The notes under the pieces were generated by a model. That model did no database searches. It was not told the DNA's origin and saw nothing but the letters and a program-made list of their open reading frames with translations. A program made the translations under genes and the position numbers. 64,000 nt of DNA from an uncultured Treponema sp. (lineage in GTDB: Bacteria; Spirochaetota; Spirochaetia; Treponematales; Treponemataceae), in assembly GCA_946615905.1 (NCBI GenBank), contig CAMOIE010000014.1, positions 27,479 through 91,478 on the forward strand, written 5' to 3'. Below, one piece after another: positions 16,133 to 24,550 of this stretch; within the stretch, counting starts at the first letter, position 1, and each line of letters starts with the position of its first letter.

Positions 16133-17170
16133 TTACAGCAGGTTGATTCCAGCCGCCTTGCACTCAGCTTTCATCTCTTCCGGCCAGACAGAAACTTGTG
16201 TTTCGCCGATATGCGCCTTGCGGAGGAAGAACATGCAGAGACGTGACTGGCCGATACCACCGCCCAAAGTCAGGCTGAGTTTGCCTTCCAAAAGCATTTT
16301 GTGGAACATGAGCTTTGAACGCTCTGTGCAGCCTCTCTCCTCAAGTTGGGCCTTCAATGACTCAGGGGAGACGCGGATTCCCATCGATGAAAGCTCGAAG
16401 GCAGTCTCAAGGACAGGGTTCCAAACGAGAAGGTCTCCGTTCAAGCCCGTGTGACCGTCACCTGACTCTGATATCCAGTCATCGTAGTCGGGTGCGCGGC
16501 CATCGTGGATTGTGCCGTCGGGCAGCTTGCAGCCGATTCCGATTAAGAAGACGGCTCCGTACTGCTTGCAGATTTCATGCTCGCGTTCTTTCGGAGTCAG
16601 ATTTGGGTATTTTTTCTGCAGGTCGTCAGCGTAGACGAAAGTGATTTTCTCAGGCAGGAAGGGCTTGATCTGGTCGTAGCGGTCGTAAATGAAGAATTCT
16701 GTGCGTTTCAAGCAGCGGTAGACTTTCTCCACGACAGTCTTGAGGTGCATCACGGTGCGGTCGTTCTCGTCAATCGCCATCTCCCAGTCCCACTGGTCGA
16801 CGTAAAGCGAGTGGATGTTGTCCAACTCCTCGTCGGGGCGGATGGCGTTCATGTCTGTGTAGATTCCGAAGTCTGGCATGAGACCAAGCTCCGTCACCTT
16901 GAGACGCTTCCATTTCGCAAGTGACTGTACGATTTCCATGTTCTGGGAGTGCATGTCCTTCACGTTGAAGTTTACCGGAACCTCGACTCCGTTCAAATCA
17001 TCGTTCAAACCCGTTCCGGCGGGCAAAAAAAGCGGGGCGGTGACGCGGGTCAAATTCAATTCTGTGGAAAGCGCCGTCTGGAAAAAATCCTTGATCATTA
17101 CGATGGCGTGTTCTGTTTCCTTTGTGTTCAAAAGGCTTTTGTAGTTTTTGGGAATGAAAGTTTTAGACAT
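16133..17170 (-). CDS. asnA: aspartate-ammonia ligase (asparagine synthetase A)
   Basis: Makes asparagine from aspartate, ammonia and ATP. The 345-residue protein is slightly longer than the roughly 330-residue enterobacterial enzyme. Class II-synthetase-like features are visible: RVTAPLFLPAGTGLNDDLNG near the N-terminus, VDQWDWEMAI, the DGRAPDYDDW segment and the C-terminal GGGIGQSRLCMFFL. A ribosome binding site AGGAAA and a TTGAAC-17-TATTAT promoter precede it. It is divergent from the RsmI-like gene with overlapping promoter regions. Confidence 0.95.
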   Translation of the reverse strand: MSKTFIPKNYKSLLNTKETEHAIVMIKDFFQTALSTELNLTRVTAPLFLPAGTGLNDDLNGVEVPVNFNVKDMHSQNMEIVQSLAKWKRLKVTELGLMPDFGIYTDMNAIRPDEELDNIHSLYVDQWDWEMAIDENDRTVMHLKTVVEKVYRCLKRTEFFIYDRYDQIKPFLPEKITFVYADDLQKKYPNLTPKEREHEICKQYGAVFLIGIGCKLPDGTIHDGRAPDYDDWISESGDGHTGLNGDLLVWNPVLETAFELSSMGIRVSPESLKAQLEERGCTERSKLMFHKMLLEGKLSLTLGGGIGQSRLCMFFLRKAHIGETQVSVWPEEMKAECKAAGINLL

Positions 17171-17197
17171 ACAATTTTCCTGCTTTAGAGTAGAAAA

Positions 17198-17226
17198 ATA
17201 ATATCACTCTCGCCCCTCTTGTTCAA
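17198..17226 (-). promoter_or_regulatory. asnA promoter
   Basis: On the minus strand TTGAAC (17221-17226), 17-bp spacer, TATTAT (17198-17203). The -35 overlaps the candidate -35 (TTGTTC, 17219-17224) of the divergent RsmI-like gene, so the two promoters probably compete. Confidence 0.65.
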
Positions 17227-17247
17227 TGAGATTTTAAATTTTACAAT
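17219..17247 (+). promoter_or_regulatory. promoter giving a leaderless RsmI-like mRNA
   Basis: TTGTTC (17219-17224), 17-bp spacer, TACAAT (17242-17247), which ends 6 nt before the ATG at 17254. No ribosome binding site. Confidence 0.6.
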
Positions 17248-17253
17248 CAGAGT

Positions 17254-17964
17254 ATGATTCCAGCCCTTTATTTAATTCCGGTAACGCTCGGTGAAACTCA
17301 GATTGATGACGTTTTGCCGCCCAAAAACAAAGAAATTATTTCGCAAATCAAGTATTTTATAGTCGAGAACAGGCGGTCAGCCATACGCTTTTTGAAGGCC
17401 TCCTGTCCGCATATCGATATAGACTCGCTTGTTTTTTTTGAGCTGAACGAGCACACTGACCAAAAGGCAGATTTGTCCTTTATGCTGGAACCGCTTGCAA
17501 ATGGAAAGGCCACAGGGGTGATTTCAGAGGCAGGCTGCCCGGCTGTCGGAGATCCAGGTGCCTTGGCCGTGGAACTCGCCCACAAAAAAAATCTTAGGGT
17601 GATTCCCCTTGCAGGCCCATCCTCGATGATTCTGGCGGTAATGTCTTCAGGCTTTAACGGCCAGAATTTCGCCTTCAACGGCTACCTGCCGGCAAAACCG
17701 GCTGAAAGGGCCTCTGCAATCCACAGGCTGGAAGCCCGCATGTACAAAGAAAACCAAACCCAGCTTTTTATTGAAGCCCCATACCGCAACGACAAGATGT
17801 TCCAAAGCCTGATTTCAAATTTGCGGCCGGAAACAAGGCTCTGTGTCGCCGCGGGACTGACAACTGACCAAGAATTCGTAAAGACAAAAAAGGTCTCAGC
17901 CTGGAAAAAAGAAAAATCGCCAGAAATCAATAAAATTCCAGCGATTTTCCTGATATACAAATAA
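17254..17964 (+). CDS. tetrapyrrole-methylase-fold methyltransferase, RsmI-like
   Basis: SAM-dependent methyltransferase related to RsmI, which methylates the ribose of C1402 in 16S rRNA. Family segments visible are LYLIPVTLGE at the start, VENRRSAIRFLK, the glycine-rich SEAGCPAVGDPGA loop (about residues 91-103), PLAGPSSMILAVMSSGF, and IEAPYRND. At 236 residues it is shorter than typical RsmI (about 280) and lacks the usual C-terminal extension; it fits the short RsmI-like paralogue class. Target specificity is therefore uncertain. It appears to be leaderless, with TACAAT 6 nt before the ATG. Confidence 0.85.
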   Translation: MIPALYLIPVTLGETQIDDVLPPKNKEIISQIKYFIVENRRSAIRFLKASCPHIDIDSLVFFELNEHTDQKADLSFMLEPLANGKATGVISEAGCPAVGDPGALAVELAHKKNLRVIPLAGPSSMILAVMSSGFNGQNFAFNGYLPAKPAERASAIHRLEARMYKENQTQLFIEAPYRNDKMFQSLISNLRPETRLCVAAGLTTDQEFVKTKKVSAWKKEKSPEINKIPAIFLIYK

Positions 17965-18042
17965 ATTTCATCAGGCCCAGCTTTGTAGCAGTAAAGGATT
18001 GTCGAAATTGACCAAAATGTCAGCAATTTTTCATTTTCTTAA

Positions 18043-18060
18043 ATTTACTTGTAAGTAAAT
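18043..18060. promoter_or_regulatory. 18-bp palindrome upstream of the CHASE gene promoter
   Basis: ATTTACTT-GT-AAGTAAAT, an exact inverted repeat ending 10 bp before the candidate -35 at 18071. Its place fits an operator for a dimeric regulator; no U-run follows, so it is not a typical terminator. Confidence 0.45.
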
Positions 18061-18070
18061 CAAAAATTCC

Positions 18071-18098
18071 TTGAAATTTAACAAATCTGTTATATACT
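18071..18098 (+). promoter_or_regulatory. promoter giving a leaderless CHASE-protein mRNA
   Basis: TTGAAA (18071-18076), 16-bp spacer, TATACT (18093-18098), ending 6 nt before the ATG at 18105. No ribosome binding site is present. Confidence 0.6.
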
Positions 18099-18104
18099 TT
18101 TGTT

Positions 18105-19034
18105 ATGCCTGGCAGAAAATCAATACGAACAATCTTCTCAATGCTTATGCTTTTCTCTCTTTTTGTATGCACCTGGCTAACGGTGTCAGTTCAGCGGTCT
18201 TATGCCGCCCGCATAAAAAATCAGGTTTTCGGTGTTTTAAATTTCACTGGAGCCATGATAAATACGACTCTGGCTCCATACATGGAGCTTTCTGGAATTT
18301 GGAAAGATATTCTCTGCAAAAACAATGGAAATATCAAAGATTTTGAAAACATCTCAACTCTGATGCGGTCCCACTATCCACTGGTTCAGAGCATACAGTT
18401 GGCTCCCAAGGGTTTTGTCACCTATATTTTCCCGGAACACGGAAATGAAAAAGGAAAAATTGACCTCTTTGCAGACCCAAACCGCAAGCTAGAAGCTGAG
18501 TACGCAAGAGACACAAGAAAAACCACCCTTACAGGTCCAGTCAAGCTGTATCAGGGGGGATATGGTCTGATTTTCCGAAATCCAATCTACATTCCAGATC
18601 CAGAAGGAAAAGAATATTTTTGGGGATTTTCAATAGTAATCGTAAAAACACCAGATGTATTCGGCCAATTCAACTTTTCATGGTTTACAGAAAACGGCAT
18701 GGACTTTCAAGTTTGGAGGACTACTCCCGACACCGGAAAACGGGAGACCATTTACAGTTCAAAAACTTCTCAGATGACAAAGGCTGTTTCAAATACATTT
18801 GAAATCGCAAACAACCACTGGACAATCAGCGTGGAACCGACAAGCGGGGCATGGATTTCATACCCCCTGCTGGTCAGTCAAATAATACTTTCACTGATAA
18901 TTTCAGTTTTAATTCCGGTAGTCGTCTGCCGCCTTTACACTGGAAAATATCCATACTCAAGGACATTCGCCTCATCTGCGGCAGACATTGTTGGCTTAAA
19001 CTCAGCCGACGTATTTTCTGACGAAGGCCAGTGA
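18105..19034 (+). CDS. CHASE-type membrane sensor without an output domain
   Basis: A 309-residue protein with a signal-anchor helix (about residues 8-28), an extracytoplasmic CHASE-like domain (pattern LxxLPLVQSIQLAPKGFVTYIFPEHGNE, followed by the LTGPVKLYQGGYGLIFRNPIY segment), and a second membrane helix near 262-287. CHASE domains normally feed a cytoplasmic kinase or GGDEF domain, but here only about 25 residues follow the last helix, and the final 33 bases overlap the 3' end of the opposite gene. That suggests a truncated sensor rather than a complete protein. The promoter (TTGAAA-16-TATACT) ends 6 nt before the ATG. Confidence 0.75.
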   Translation: MPGRKSIRTIFSMLMLFSLFVCTWLTVSVQRSYAARIKNQVFGVLNFTGAMINTTLAPYMELSGIWKDILCKNNGNIKDFENISTLMRSHYPLVQSIQLAPKGFVTYIFPEHGNEKGKIDLFADPNRKLEAEYARDTRKTTLTGPVKLYQGGYGLIFRNPIYIPDPEGKEYFWGFSIVIVKTPDVFGQFNFSWFTENGMDFQVWRTTPDTGKRETIYSSKTSQMTKAVSNTFEIANNHWTISVEPTSGAWISYPLLVSQIILSLIISVLIPVVVCRLYTGKYPYSRTFASSAADIVGLNSADVFSDEGQ

Positions 19035-19841
19035 TTTCTCAGGCTCAGGAACTCCCTCAAAGACCAGGAGGGCTTCCGGGATATTCTTTTTGATTTCCGG
19101 CAAAAAGTCCTGCCAGCCCATAATTCCATCTCCAAGCGGAACGATTTTCAGAGTATCACCGTCAACGACAAAATCCTTGAGGTGGAAGGCCGCGATTTTT
19201 CCCTTGAAAATATCAAGTGCATGGGCGAAAATCTTTTCGCGGTCAGCGTAGTTCCCGATGTACAGGTAGTTGTAAGTGTCAACAATTACTTTCATCGAGC
19301 CTGATTTTCCGCCGTCAGTGATTTCGTCCATCAGCCGCTTCAACTGGTCCGGGCAGAACATGCAGTGTCCCCAGGCCCCCTCAAGAACCATGGTCACTCC
19401 GCTTTCTTCTGCGATTTTCGGCATAGGGGCAAAGACAGACTTCACCTGTTGAAAGGCCTCCTCTGTCTGATTTTTCGGATTATAAGTCCAGTGGTCATCG
19501 TTGTAGGAGCCGGTTTCGCTTGAGACAAATTTCGCCCCGAATTCAGCGGCGTGGCGCAAGTGGTCAGCGTATTTTTCCGCCCCGGCCTTCGCCTTTTCCA
19601 TGTTCGAGTGAACCGGGTTAAAATACGCCCCCAAAATCGGAATTTCAACGCCGTTGTTGTTAAATCCAGCGCGAATTTCAGAAATCAAATCAGGCGTCAG
19701 AGTCCCGGGATTTCCATTCTGCCCCTCAATAGCCTTTGCAATCGCAAGCTGAACTCCGTCAAATCCCATTTTATGGGCTTCTTTTCCCAAAAATTCAGCA
19801 GACCCTTTTCCGATATCATGCGGACGAATCAAAATTTTCAT
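19002..19841 (-). CDS. sugar phosphate isomerase/epimerase (xylose-isomerase-like TIM barrel)
   Basis: A 279-residue AP-endonuclease-2/xylose-isomerase-type barrel. Visible metal-site segments are VSSETGSYN (Glu), TMVLEGAWGH (Glu), VIVDTYNYLYIG (Asp), AAFHLKDFV (His) and LVFEGVPEPEKSL (Glu) near the end, in the order typical of sugar isomerases and epimerases; the substrate is unknown. A ribosome binding site AAGAGGG precedes the ATG. The stop region overlaps the CHASE gene by 33 bp on the opposite strand. Confidence 0.8.
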   Translation of the reverse strand: MKILIRPHDIGKGSAEFLGKEAHKMGFDGVQLAIAKAIEGQNGNPGTLTPDLISEIRAGFNNNGVEIPILGAYFNPVHSNMEKAKAGAEKYADHLRHAAEFGAKFVSSETGSYNDDHWTYNPKNQTEEAFQQVKSVFAPMPKIAEESGVTMVLEGAWGHCMFCPDQLKRLMDEITDGGKSGSMKVIVDTYNYLYIGNYADREKIFAHALDIFKGKIAAFHLKDFVVDGDTLKIVPLGDGIMGWQDFLPEIKKNIPEALLVFEGVPEPEKSLAFVRKYVG

Positions 19842-19880
19842 AATGCCCTCTTAAAAAATAAGTATTTTATTTTACATCAG

Positions 19881-19998
19881 TCGGGCGTCTGCCCGCAAGC
19901 GGTCACCGGGTCTTCCGTTGCTCCGTGCTAACCGCACTTCGTTCCCCGCAGCTTCGCAACGTGGAACGGGTACCCCGCAACTACACCCACTGACGCAT
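19881..19998. repeat. GC-rich hairpin block upstream of the nuclease gene
   Basis: Non-coding block beginning TCGGGCGT and ending TGACGCA, with hairpins such as GGGC-GTCT-GCCC and GTTCC..GGAAC-type pairs. It resembles in style the blocks at 3526, 33696 and 41712. Its right end abuts the extended -10 of the nuclease gene. Confidence 0.45.
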
Positions 19999-20001
19999 TT
20001 T

Positions 20002-20010
20002 TGCTATAAT
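20002..20010 (+). promoter_or_regulatory. extended consensus -10 for a leaderless nuclease mRNA
   Basis: TGCTATAAT (TGn plus perfect TATAAT, 20005-20010) ends 6 nt before the ATG at 20017, the clearest leaderless arrangement of the window together with 49203-49208. Confidence 0.65.
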
Positions 20011-20016
20011 GTCCCC

Positions 20017-20865
20017 ATGCGTAAAAGAGAGTCATCCTCAGGATTTTTAGCCTTTTACATCCTCGCCCTTGCAATAACCGTAATCGTATTCTGCCTTTTT
20101 TTTGCGATAAATTGTAGCTCCAGTCAGTTGGAAGAACCACAACAAGCCCAGCAGGCAGAGGCAAAAGAAAGTCAGCAGGTCTCAGAAAGTCTTGAGATTC
20201 CAGTCTGTCCAGGCTTTTCCCACCAAAAGGACCACCAAATCCGAAAATTCAAATACTATTCAATTTGCTACCGAGAATCCTACGAGCAGGCAGAGTGGTC
20301 AGCTGAAATCATATCAAAAGAACACATCAAAAAATCCGCCGCGCGTGCAAACGACTTTCGCATTGACCCGGAGATTTTGACCGGCTCCGCAGACCTTGCC
20401 GACTACAAAAAATCAGGCTTTGACCGTGGACACCTAACTCCGGCAGCAGACATGTCCTTTGATTCTCTTGCTATGAGCGAAACTTTTTACATGAGCAACA
20501 TGAGTCCCCAGTTTCCGGCCTTCAATCGGGGAATCTGGAAGGATTTGGAGGAGGATGTGCGGTCTCTCGTAAAAAAATACGGGCAAGTCTACCTTGTGAC
20601 AGGCCCAATCCTCGAAAAAGCTGCCGCCGAATACGAGACAATCGGAAAAAACAAAGTCACAATTCCCCAGTATTTTTACAAAGTCATGCTTTTCAAAAAC
20701 GAAAGTGGCGACTGGCAGACCTTAGCCTACATAATACCAAACAAAAAATGTGACGAAAGCCCTGCATTTTACAGGGTCACAGTTGACCAAGTTGAGGAGC
20801 GGGCAAATCTTGACTTTTTCAGCCCACTCGATGATGAGACAGAAAATTTAATTGAGAGCCGGTAA
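20017..20865 (+). CDS. DNA/RNA non-specific endonuclease (NUC1 family), membrane-anchored or secreted
   Basis: Sugar-non-specific nuclease of the beta-beta-alpha-Me type. The 282-residue protein has a hydrophobic N-terminal segment (about residues 10-31), a Gln/Ala/Glu-rich linker, then the NUC1 domain with the catalytic DRGHLTPAADM (general-base His), the metal Asn in NMSPQFPAFNRGIW, and YLVTGPI. A Cys at about 33 right after the hydrophobic stretch could be lipidated (INCS), but the lipobox is poor. The start at 20017 is set by TATAAT 6 nt upstream. It may scavenge nucleotides outside the cell. Confidence 0.9.
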   Translation: MRKRESSSGFLAFYILALAITVIVFCLFFAINCSSSQLEEPQQAQQAEAKESQQVSESLEIPVCPGFSHQKDHQIRKFKYYSICYRESYEQAEWSAEIISKEHIKKSAARANDFRIDPEILTGSADLADYKKSGFDRGHLTPAADMSFDSLAMSETFYMSNMSPQFPAFNRGIWKDLEEDVRSLVKKYGQVYLVTGPILEKAAAEYETIGKNKVTIPQYFYKVMLFKNESGDWQTLAYIIPNKKCDESPAFYRVTVDQVEERANLDFFSPLDDETENLIESR

Positions 20866-20881
20866 AAAGCCGCCATTCGGA

Positions 20882-22237
20882 CTAGTTAAGCCACTTTTCC
20901 CGCAGCAACCTGACCAAGAATACTATTCCACGGACGCAAAGCTCGGCGCACATGGCAAACCAAACGCCGGAAAGCCCGTATTTTTGAGCAAGCAGCAGCG
21001 ACAGTGTAATTCTAACACCCCAGATTGAGGCTAGAGTCATTATTCCAGGAACAAGAGTGTCACCAGCCCCCCGCAAGGCTCCTGCCGCAACGATTGAAGC
21101 CCCGAATAGGGGTTCCGCAAACAACTCGATTCTAAGAGCCTTGACTCCGATTTCCCGGACGGCCAAATCAGGGGTCAAAAAGGCAAAAACAGCCGGGCAG
21201 ACAAAATACATTATTACAGCCATGAAAGTCATTACAGCCATGCCGGAGACGACCGTCAGGCGGGCAAAAGACCGGGCCATGTCCTTTCTCCCAGCACCGA
21301 CCGACTGACCGACCAGAGTAGTAGCGGCGGATCCGATTCCGTAGCCCGGCATGTAGCACAAGGATTCCGCCGTAACGCCGAAGGAATTCGCCGCAATTGC
21401 AATTGTTCCCAATGGAGCGACTATTCCTGTGACAGCTACCTGGGCACCGCAAAGGGCGGCCTGCTCAAAGGCCATAGGGGCGGAAATTTTCACGGCAGCC
21501 CGAGTGTATTCCCTGTTGAACCGCAGGGGGGCGGATTTTAAAAGGCCGATTTTTTCTGACCGAACACAGGCAAAAAATATTCCCAGAAACATCGTGACGG
21601 CCTCGGCCACAAGAGTTCCCAAAGCCGCACCAAAAACGCCCATTTTGAGCTGGATGATGAATAAAAAGTTAAAGGCAACGTCCAAAAGGCAGGTCAAGAC
21701 ATTTAAAAATCCAGGAATCTTCATGTTGCCAGAACACTGGAGCATAGAATTCATCAAAAACATGATTTGCTCAACTGGAATCGCAAGGGCAAATACTAAA
21801 AAATAAAGGCAGGAATTTTTTGCGATTTGCTCAGAGCCTCCCAGCCAGTAAGGAAGTCTGAACGAGAGAAAGACAGCAATCGCACAGAGAAAAAGCGAAA
21901 AAATCAGGCAGGAGACAATTCCCTGCTTGAAAATCTCCCTGGCCTTTTGATAGTCTCCTGCCCCGCATGATTGGGCCAGTTGGACGGAAAAACCGGACGA
22001 GACCGCCATACACAGGCCACCGAAAAGCCATGTCGTACTTGCGACAAGGCCTATTGAAGCCGAGGCTTCCGCCCCCAAGGAGCCGACCATTGCCGCATCG
22101 ATGTACTGCATCAATATGGAAGAAATCTGAGCGAAAATTCCCGGAATCGAAAGGTGCCAGACGCAGGCGATTTTTTGAGAGAGGGGAACAAGTCCCTTTG
22201 AGGATAAAATCGAAGTCAAGTCAACAGGTCGGGACAT
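20882..22237 (-). CDS. MATE-family multidrug/metabolite exporter
   Basis: A 451-residue inner-membrane protein with about 12 helices arranged as two bundles of six. MATE hallmarks include the N-terminal LSIPGIFAQISSILMQYIDAAMVGSLG and the matching second-half ISAPMAFEQAALCGAQVAVTGIVAPLGT. Members export cationic compounds in exchange for Na+ or H+. A ribosome binding site GGGAGA precedes the ATG, which lies 2 nt after the stop of the transglutaminase-like gene, so the two are co-transcribed. Substrate unknown. Confidence 0.9.
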   Translation of the reverse strand: MSRPVDLTSILSSKGLVPLSQKIACVWHLSIPGIFAQISSILMQYIDAAMVGSLGAEASASIGLVASTTWLFGGLCMAVSSGFSVQLAQSCGAGDYQKAREIFKQGIVSCLIFSLFLCAIAVFLSFRLPYWLGGSEQIAKNSCLYFLVFALAIPVEQIMFLMNSMLQCSGNMKIPGFLNVLTCLLDVAFNFLFIIQLKMGVFGAALGTLVAEAVTMFLGIFFACVRSEKIGLLKSAPLRFNREYTRAAVKISAPMAFEQAALCGAQVAVTGIVAPLGTIAIAANSFGVTAESLCYMPGYGIGSAATTLVGQSVGAGRKDMARSFARLTVVSGMAVMTFMAVIMYFVCPAVFAFLTPDLAVREIGVKALRIELFAEPLFGASIVAAGALRGAGDTLVPGIMTLASIWGVRITLSLLLAQKYGLSGVWFAMCAELCVRGIVFLVRLLREKWLN

Positions 22238-22239
22238 AA

Positions 22240-23682
22240 TTATCTCCCAACCATTTTAAGAGCCCGCTTGTCAGACAAAAGGGTTGAAGAGGTCGGATTA
22301 TTCTTTAGGCCTTCGTCCAAAATCTCAAGGGCCTCATCATATTTTCCAGAATTGACAGCCTTGACGAATTTATTGTGAACCACGACATCGTAATTGTAAA
22401 GACACTGTTTTTTTATGTTTTTGATTTTTGCAGAAGTCGGCATTTGAGCAAGAGCAGCATCCGCAATTTTTGAGGCAGAAAGCCAATCTCCCTTGTTCGA
22501 CTCGTCCTGCACCTTCCTAAGCCAAAAGTATTCCTGCATTTCAGTCAAAAGTTTTTTTACGCCCGCATCAGATGAAAGGGCATTTTCCCTAGCACTTTCT
22601 ATGTAGGCAAGGGCTTTGTCATTCAAGTTGCCATCCTTCATAAGGGCCAAGTCTGCCCTGACTCTGGCAGAAAAAATCACCGGCTCCAAGAGTTTTTGAG
22701 TCTTCTCAAAAATTTTAGTCTTTCTTGGGACATAAAAGTCAAGGGCCTCGTCAGCACGGTTTGCATTGCAAAGGACGGCGACATAATTGTAAACAGCGGT
22801 ATCATAATCAGCCGACAAATCCACTTGCGGCCACCGTTCTTGAACATACTCGCACCAAATCACAGCCGGCTGAAATTGTTTTTTCCCGGTCAAGTATGCC
22901 GTATAATTAGAAAGAACGCTTGTAAAATCCTTCAGCGCGTCATTGTCTGGGCCAACCTCATCCTTCATAAAGACATAGCGGGTAGCGGCAAATGATATAG
23001 CAGTCTTATAGTCCTTACGGTTTGAAGAATTTGCAGAAATATTCCGGGCAATCAGGGAGACAGCCATACGGTCAGAAATTTCGTGGCGGGAATTGTAATA
23101 CTTTTTGGGAACCACAAAATAGCGTTTTTCATCAAGCATTTTTTTTGTCCCCGGATTAAAACCGGAAGGGTTTGTCGCCTCCACGTCAATTTTTTTACCA
23201 TCGACATAAACAGAACAAAAGGCATGGGAGGGAGTTCTCTGAACTTTTACGTTCAAACCCAAAGTTTTTGCCAAGGCCAGATAAAGAATCGAGGCTGAGA
23301 CGCAGTTGTAGGTTCCATTTTGAAGGGCGACATCCAACTTGGTCTGGTCTGATTTATAGCGGGTCAGCAAATTGCCATACATAACGGAAAGAACTTTTTC
23401 CGCCTGCTCAATTTGCGGAAGATTTTTATACTCAAGAACCTTCGCTGCCAGTCCCAAAAAAGTCTGATAATCCCTTGCCCCCTGACTAGAGTCTGGATCC
23501 CCGCCGGAAAAAGCGATTCCCACGCAGATGATTTCCTGGGCAGTCAAGTCAGAAGTATTTTCATAAACAAAGAGGGGGTCAATCGGAGGAAAAGCTATCT
23601 GACTTTGTGCAAAAGAAGTTACAAGCCTAAAAAATCCCAAAAACAAAAAGAAGGCTTTTAACATTTTTTTGTGTAAAATCAT
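22240..23682 (-). CDS. secreted transglutaminase-like protein with helical repeat tail
   Basis: A 480-residue protein with a signal peptide (about residues 8-26). Residues 60-200 form a transglutaminase-like thiol domain with the expected triad: C127 in NGTYNCVSAS, H153 in PSHAFCSVYV, D167 in KIDVEATN. The remaining half is alpha-helical with TPR-like periodicity (AVIWCEYVQERWPQVD, DEALDFY, and a clear repeat near the end, YDEALEILDEGLKNNP). It may be a periplasmic protease or amidase-type enzyme; partner unknown. The start at 23682 is preferred because GGAGAAG lies upstream of it inside the alternative start at 23697. Co-transcribed with the MATE gene. Confidence 0.7.
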   Translation of the reverse strand: MILHKKMLKAFFLFLGFFRLVTSFAQSQIAFPPIDPLFVYENTSDLTAQEIICVGIAFSGGDPDSSQGARDYQTFLGLAAKVLEYKNLPQIEQAEKVLSVMYGNLLTRYKSDQTKLDVALQNGTYNCVSASILYLALAKTLGLNVKVQRTPSHAFCSVYVDGKKIDVEATNPSGFNPGTKKMLDEKRYFVVPKKYYNSRHEISDRMAVSLIARNISANSSNRKDYKTAISFAATRYVFMKDEVGPDNDALKDFTSVLSNYTAYLTGKKQFQPAVIWCEYVQERWPQVDLSADYDTAVYNYVAVLCNANRADEALDFYVPRKTKIFEKTQKLLEPVIFSARVRADLALMKDGNLNDKALAYIESARENALSSDAGVKKLLTEMQEYFWLRKVQDESNKGDWLSASKIADAALAQMPTSAKIKNIKKQCLYNYDVVVHNKFVKAVNSGKYDEALEILDEGLKNNPTSSTLLSDKRALKMVGR

Positions 23683-23746
23683 AAATTTCTTCTCCATACG
23701 GTGGGGAAATTCCGCAAAAATCCATCAGCAAGAGGAAAATTGCAAT

Positions 23747-24550
23747 TTATTTTTCGATTTTCTGGCCGATTTTCTGGCCGATTCTGACGGGAACTTCCTC
23801 AGCAAAAGCCTTTTTGAATTCGGGCAGAAGTTCGGCCTGACCTGCCTGTAAAAGAATGACGATTGTGGACCCGTGCAAATCGAAGAAGCCCTTCTCTGCC
23901 CCCTTCTCAAAGTCAGCCTTGTCATCGTGGTTGACGATTCCGCCGACAGAAAAAGCCCCGACCTCAATCTGGGCAAGGTCGCTAAAATTCTTTGTGTGCA
24001 GAATCGTCCACGAGCGGCGGTTTTTAGTATAGACCCTGTAATGCTCAAGGGCTGAAGGCTGGACTGAGTGCAGGCTTCCTGGCACAAAATGATTCATATC
24101 GATGGAGCCTGAGTCGATGTAAATGTAGCGGTGGTAGTCAATAGGGCGAAGGCGGAAAACAAGGCAGGTTCCGCCGGTGAAAATCTCAGGATTGTCAAAG
24201 CCAGGCAGCAAATCCTCAACCGAATAGTCAAAGCCCTTTACGTGGAAAGTGGAACCTTCGCGAATATCGTAGGCAGAAAGGAGTCCATCGGCAGTCGAGA
24301 TAAGGGCATTCGGGTCGCTCTCAAAAGTGACACTCTTTTTCCGGGTGAAAAAATCATTGAATGTACGGAAAGAGACACCCTCAAAGCCTGTCATGTCGAT
24401 TCCGTTCTTTTTGATGAAGGGATTTATGTAAAAGCGGGAAAGCGGAGAGCGCAAAAAAGCACCGAGAATTGCCGGGACTTTTAAGGCAAGCATAGTCTGC
24501 TGCATGAGGCGACCAAATCTCGTGGAATATAAAAAGTCTACGCTGCTCAT
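23747..24550 (-). CDS. psd: phosphatidylserine decarboxylase
   Basis: Makes phosphatidylethanolamine from phosphatidylserine at the inner membrane, using a pyruvoyl group formed by self-cleavage. The 267-residue protein has the family elements FRTFNDFFTR, STADG (D88), RPIDYHR (H140) and GAFSVGGI. The cleavage site reads HGST (226-229) instead of the usual LGST or GGST, with the essential Ser228 kept. The C-terminus ends in a short direct repeat, IGQKIGQKIEK. The ATG overlaps the pssA stop (ATGA), so the two steps of PE synthesis are coupled. Confidence 0.92.
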   Translation of the reverse strand: MSSVDFLYSTRFGRLMQQTMLALKVPAILGAFLRSPLSRFYINPFIKKNGIDMTGFEGVSFRTFNDFFTRKKSVTFESDPNALISTADGLLSAYDIREGSTFHVKGFDYSVEDLLPGFDNPEIFTGGTCLVFRLRPIDYHRYIYIDSGSIDMNHFVPGSLHSVQPSALEHYRVYTKNRRSWTILHTKNFSDLAQIEVGAFSVGGIVNHDDKADFEKGAEKGFFDLHGSTIVILLQAGQAELLPEFKKAFAEEVPVRIGQKIGQKIEK

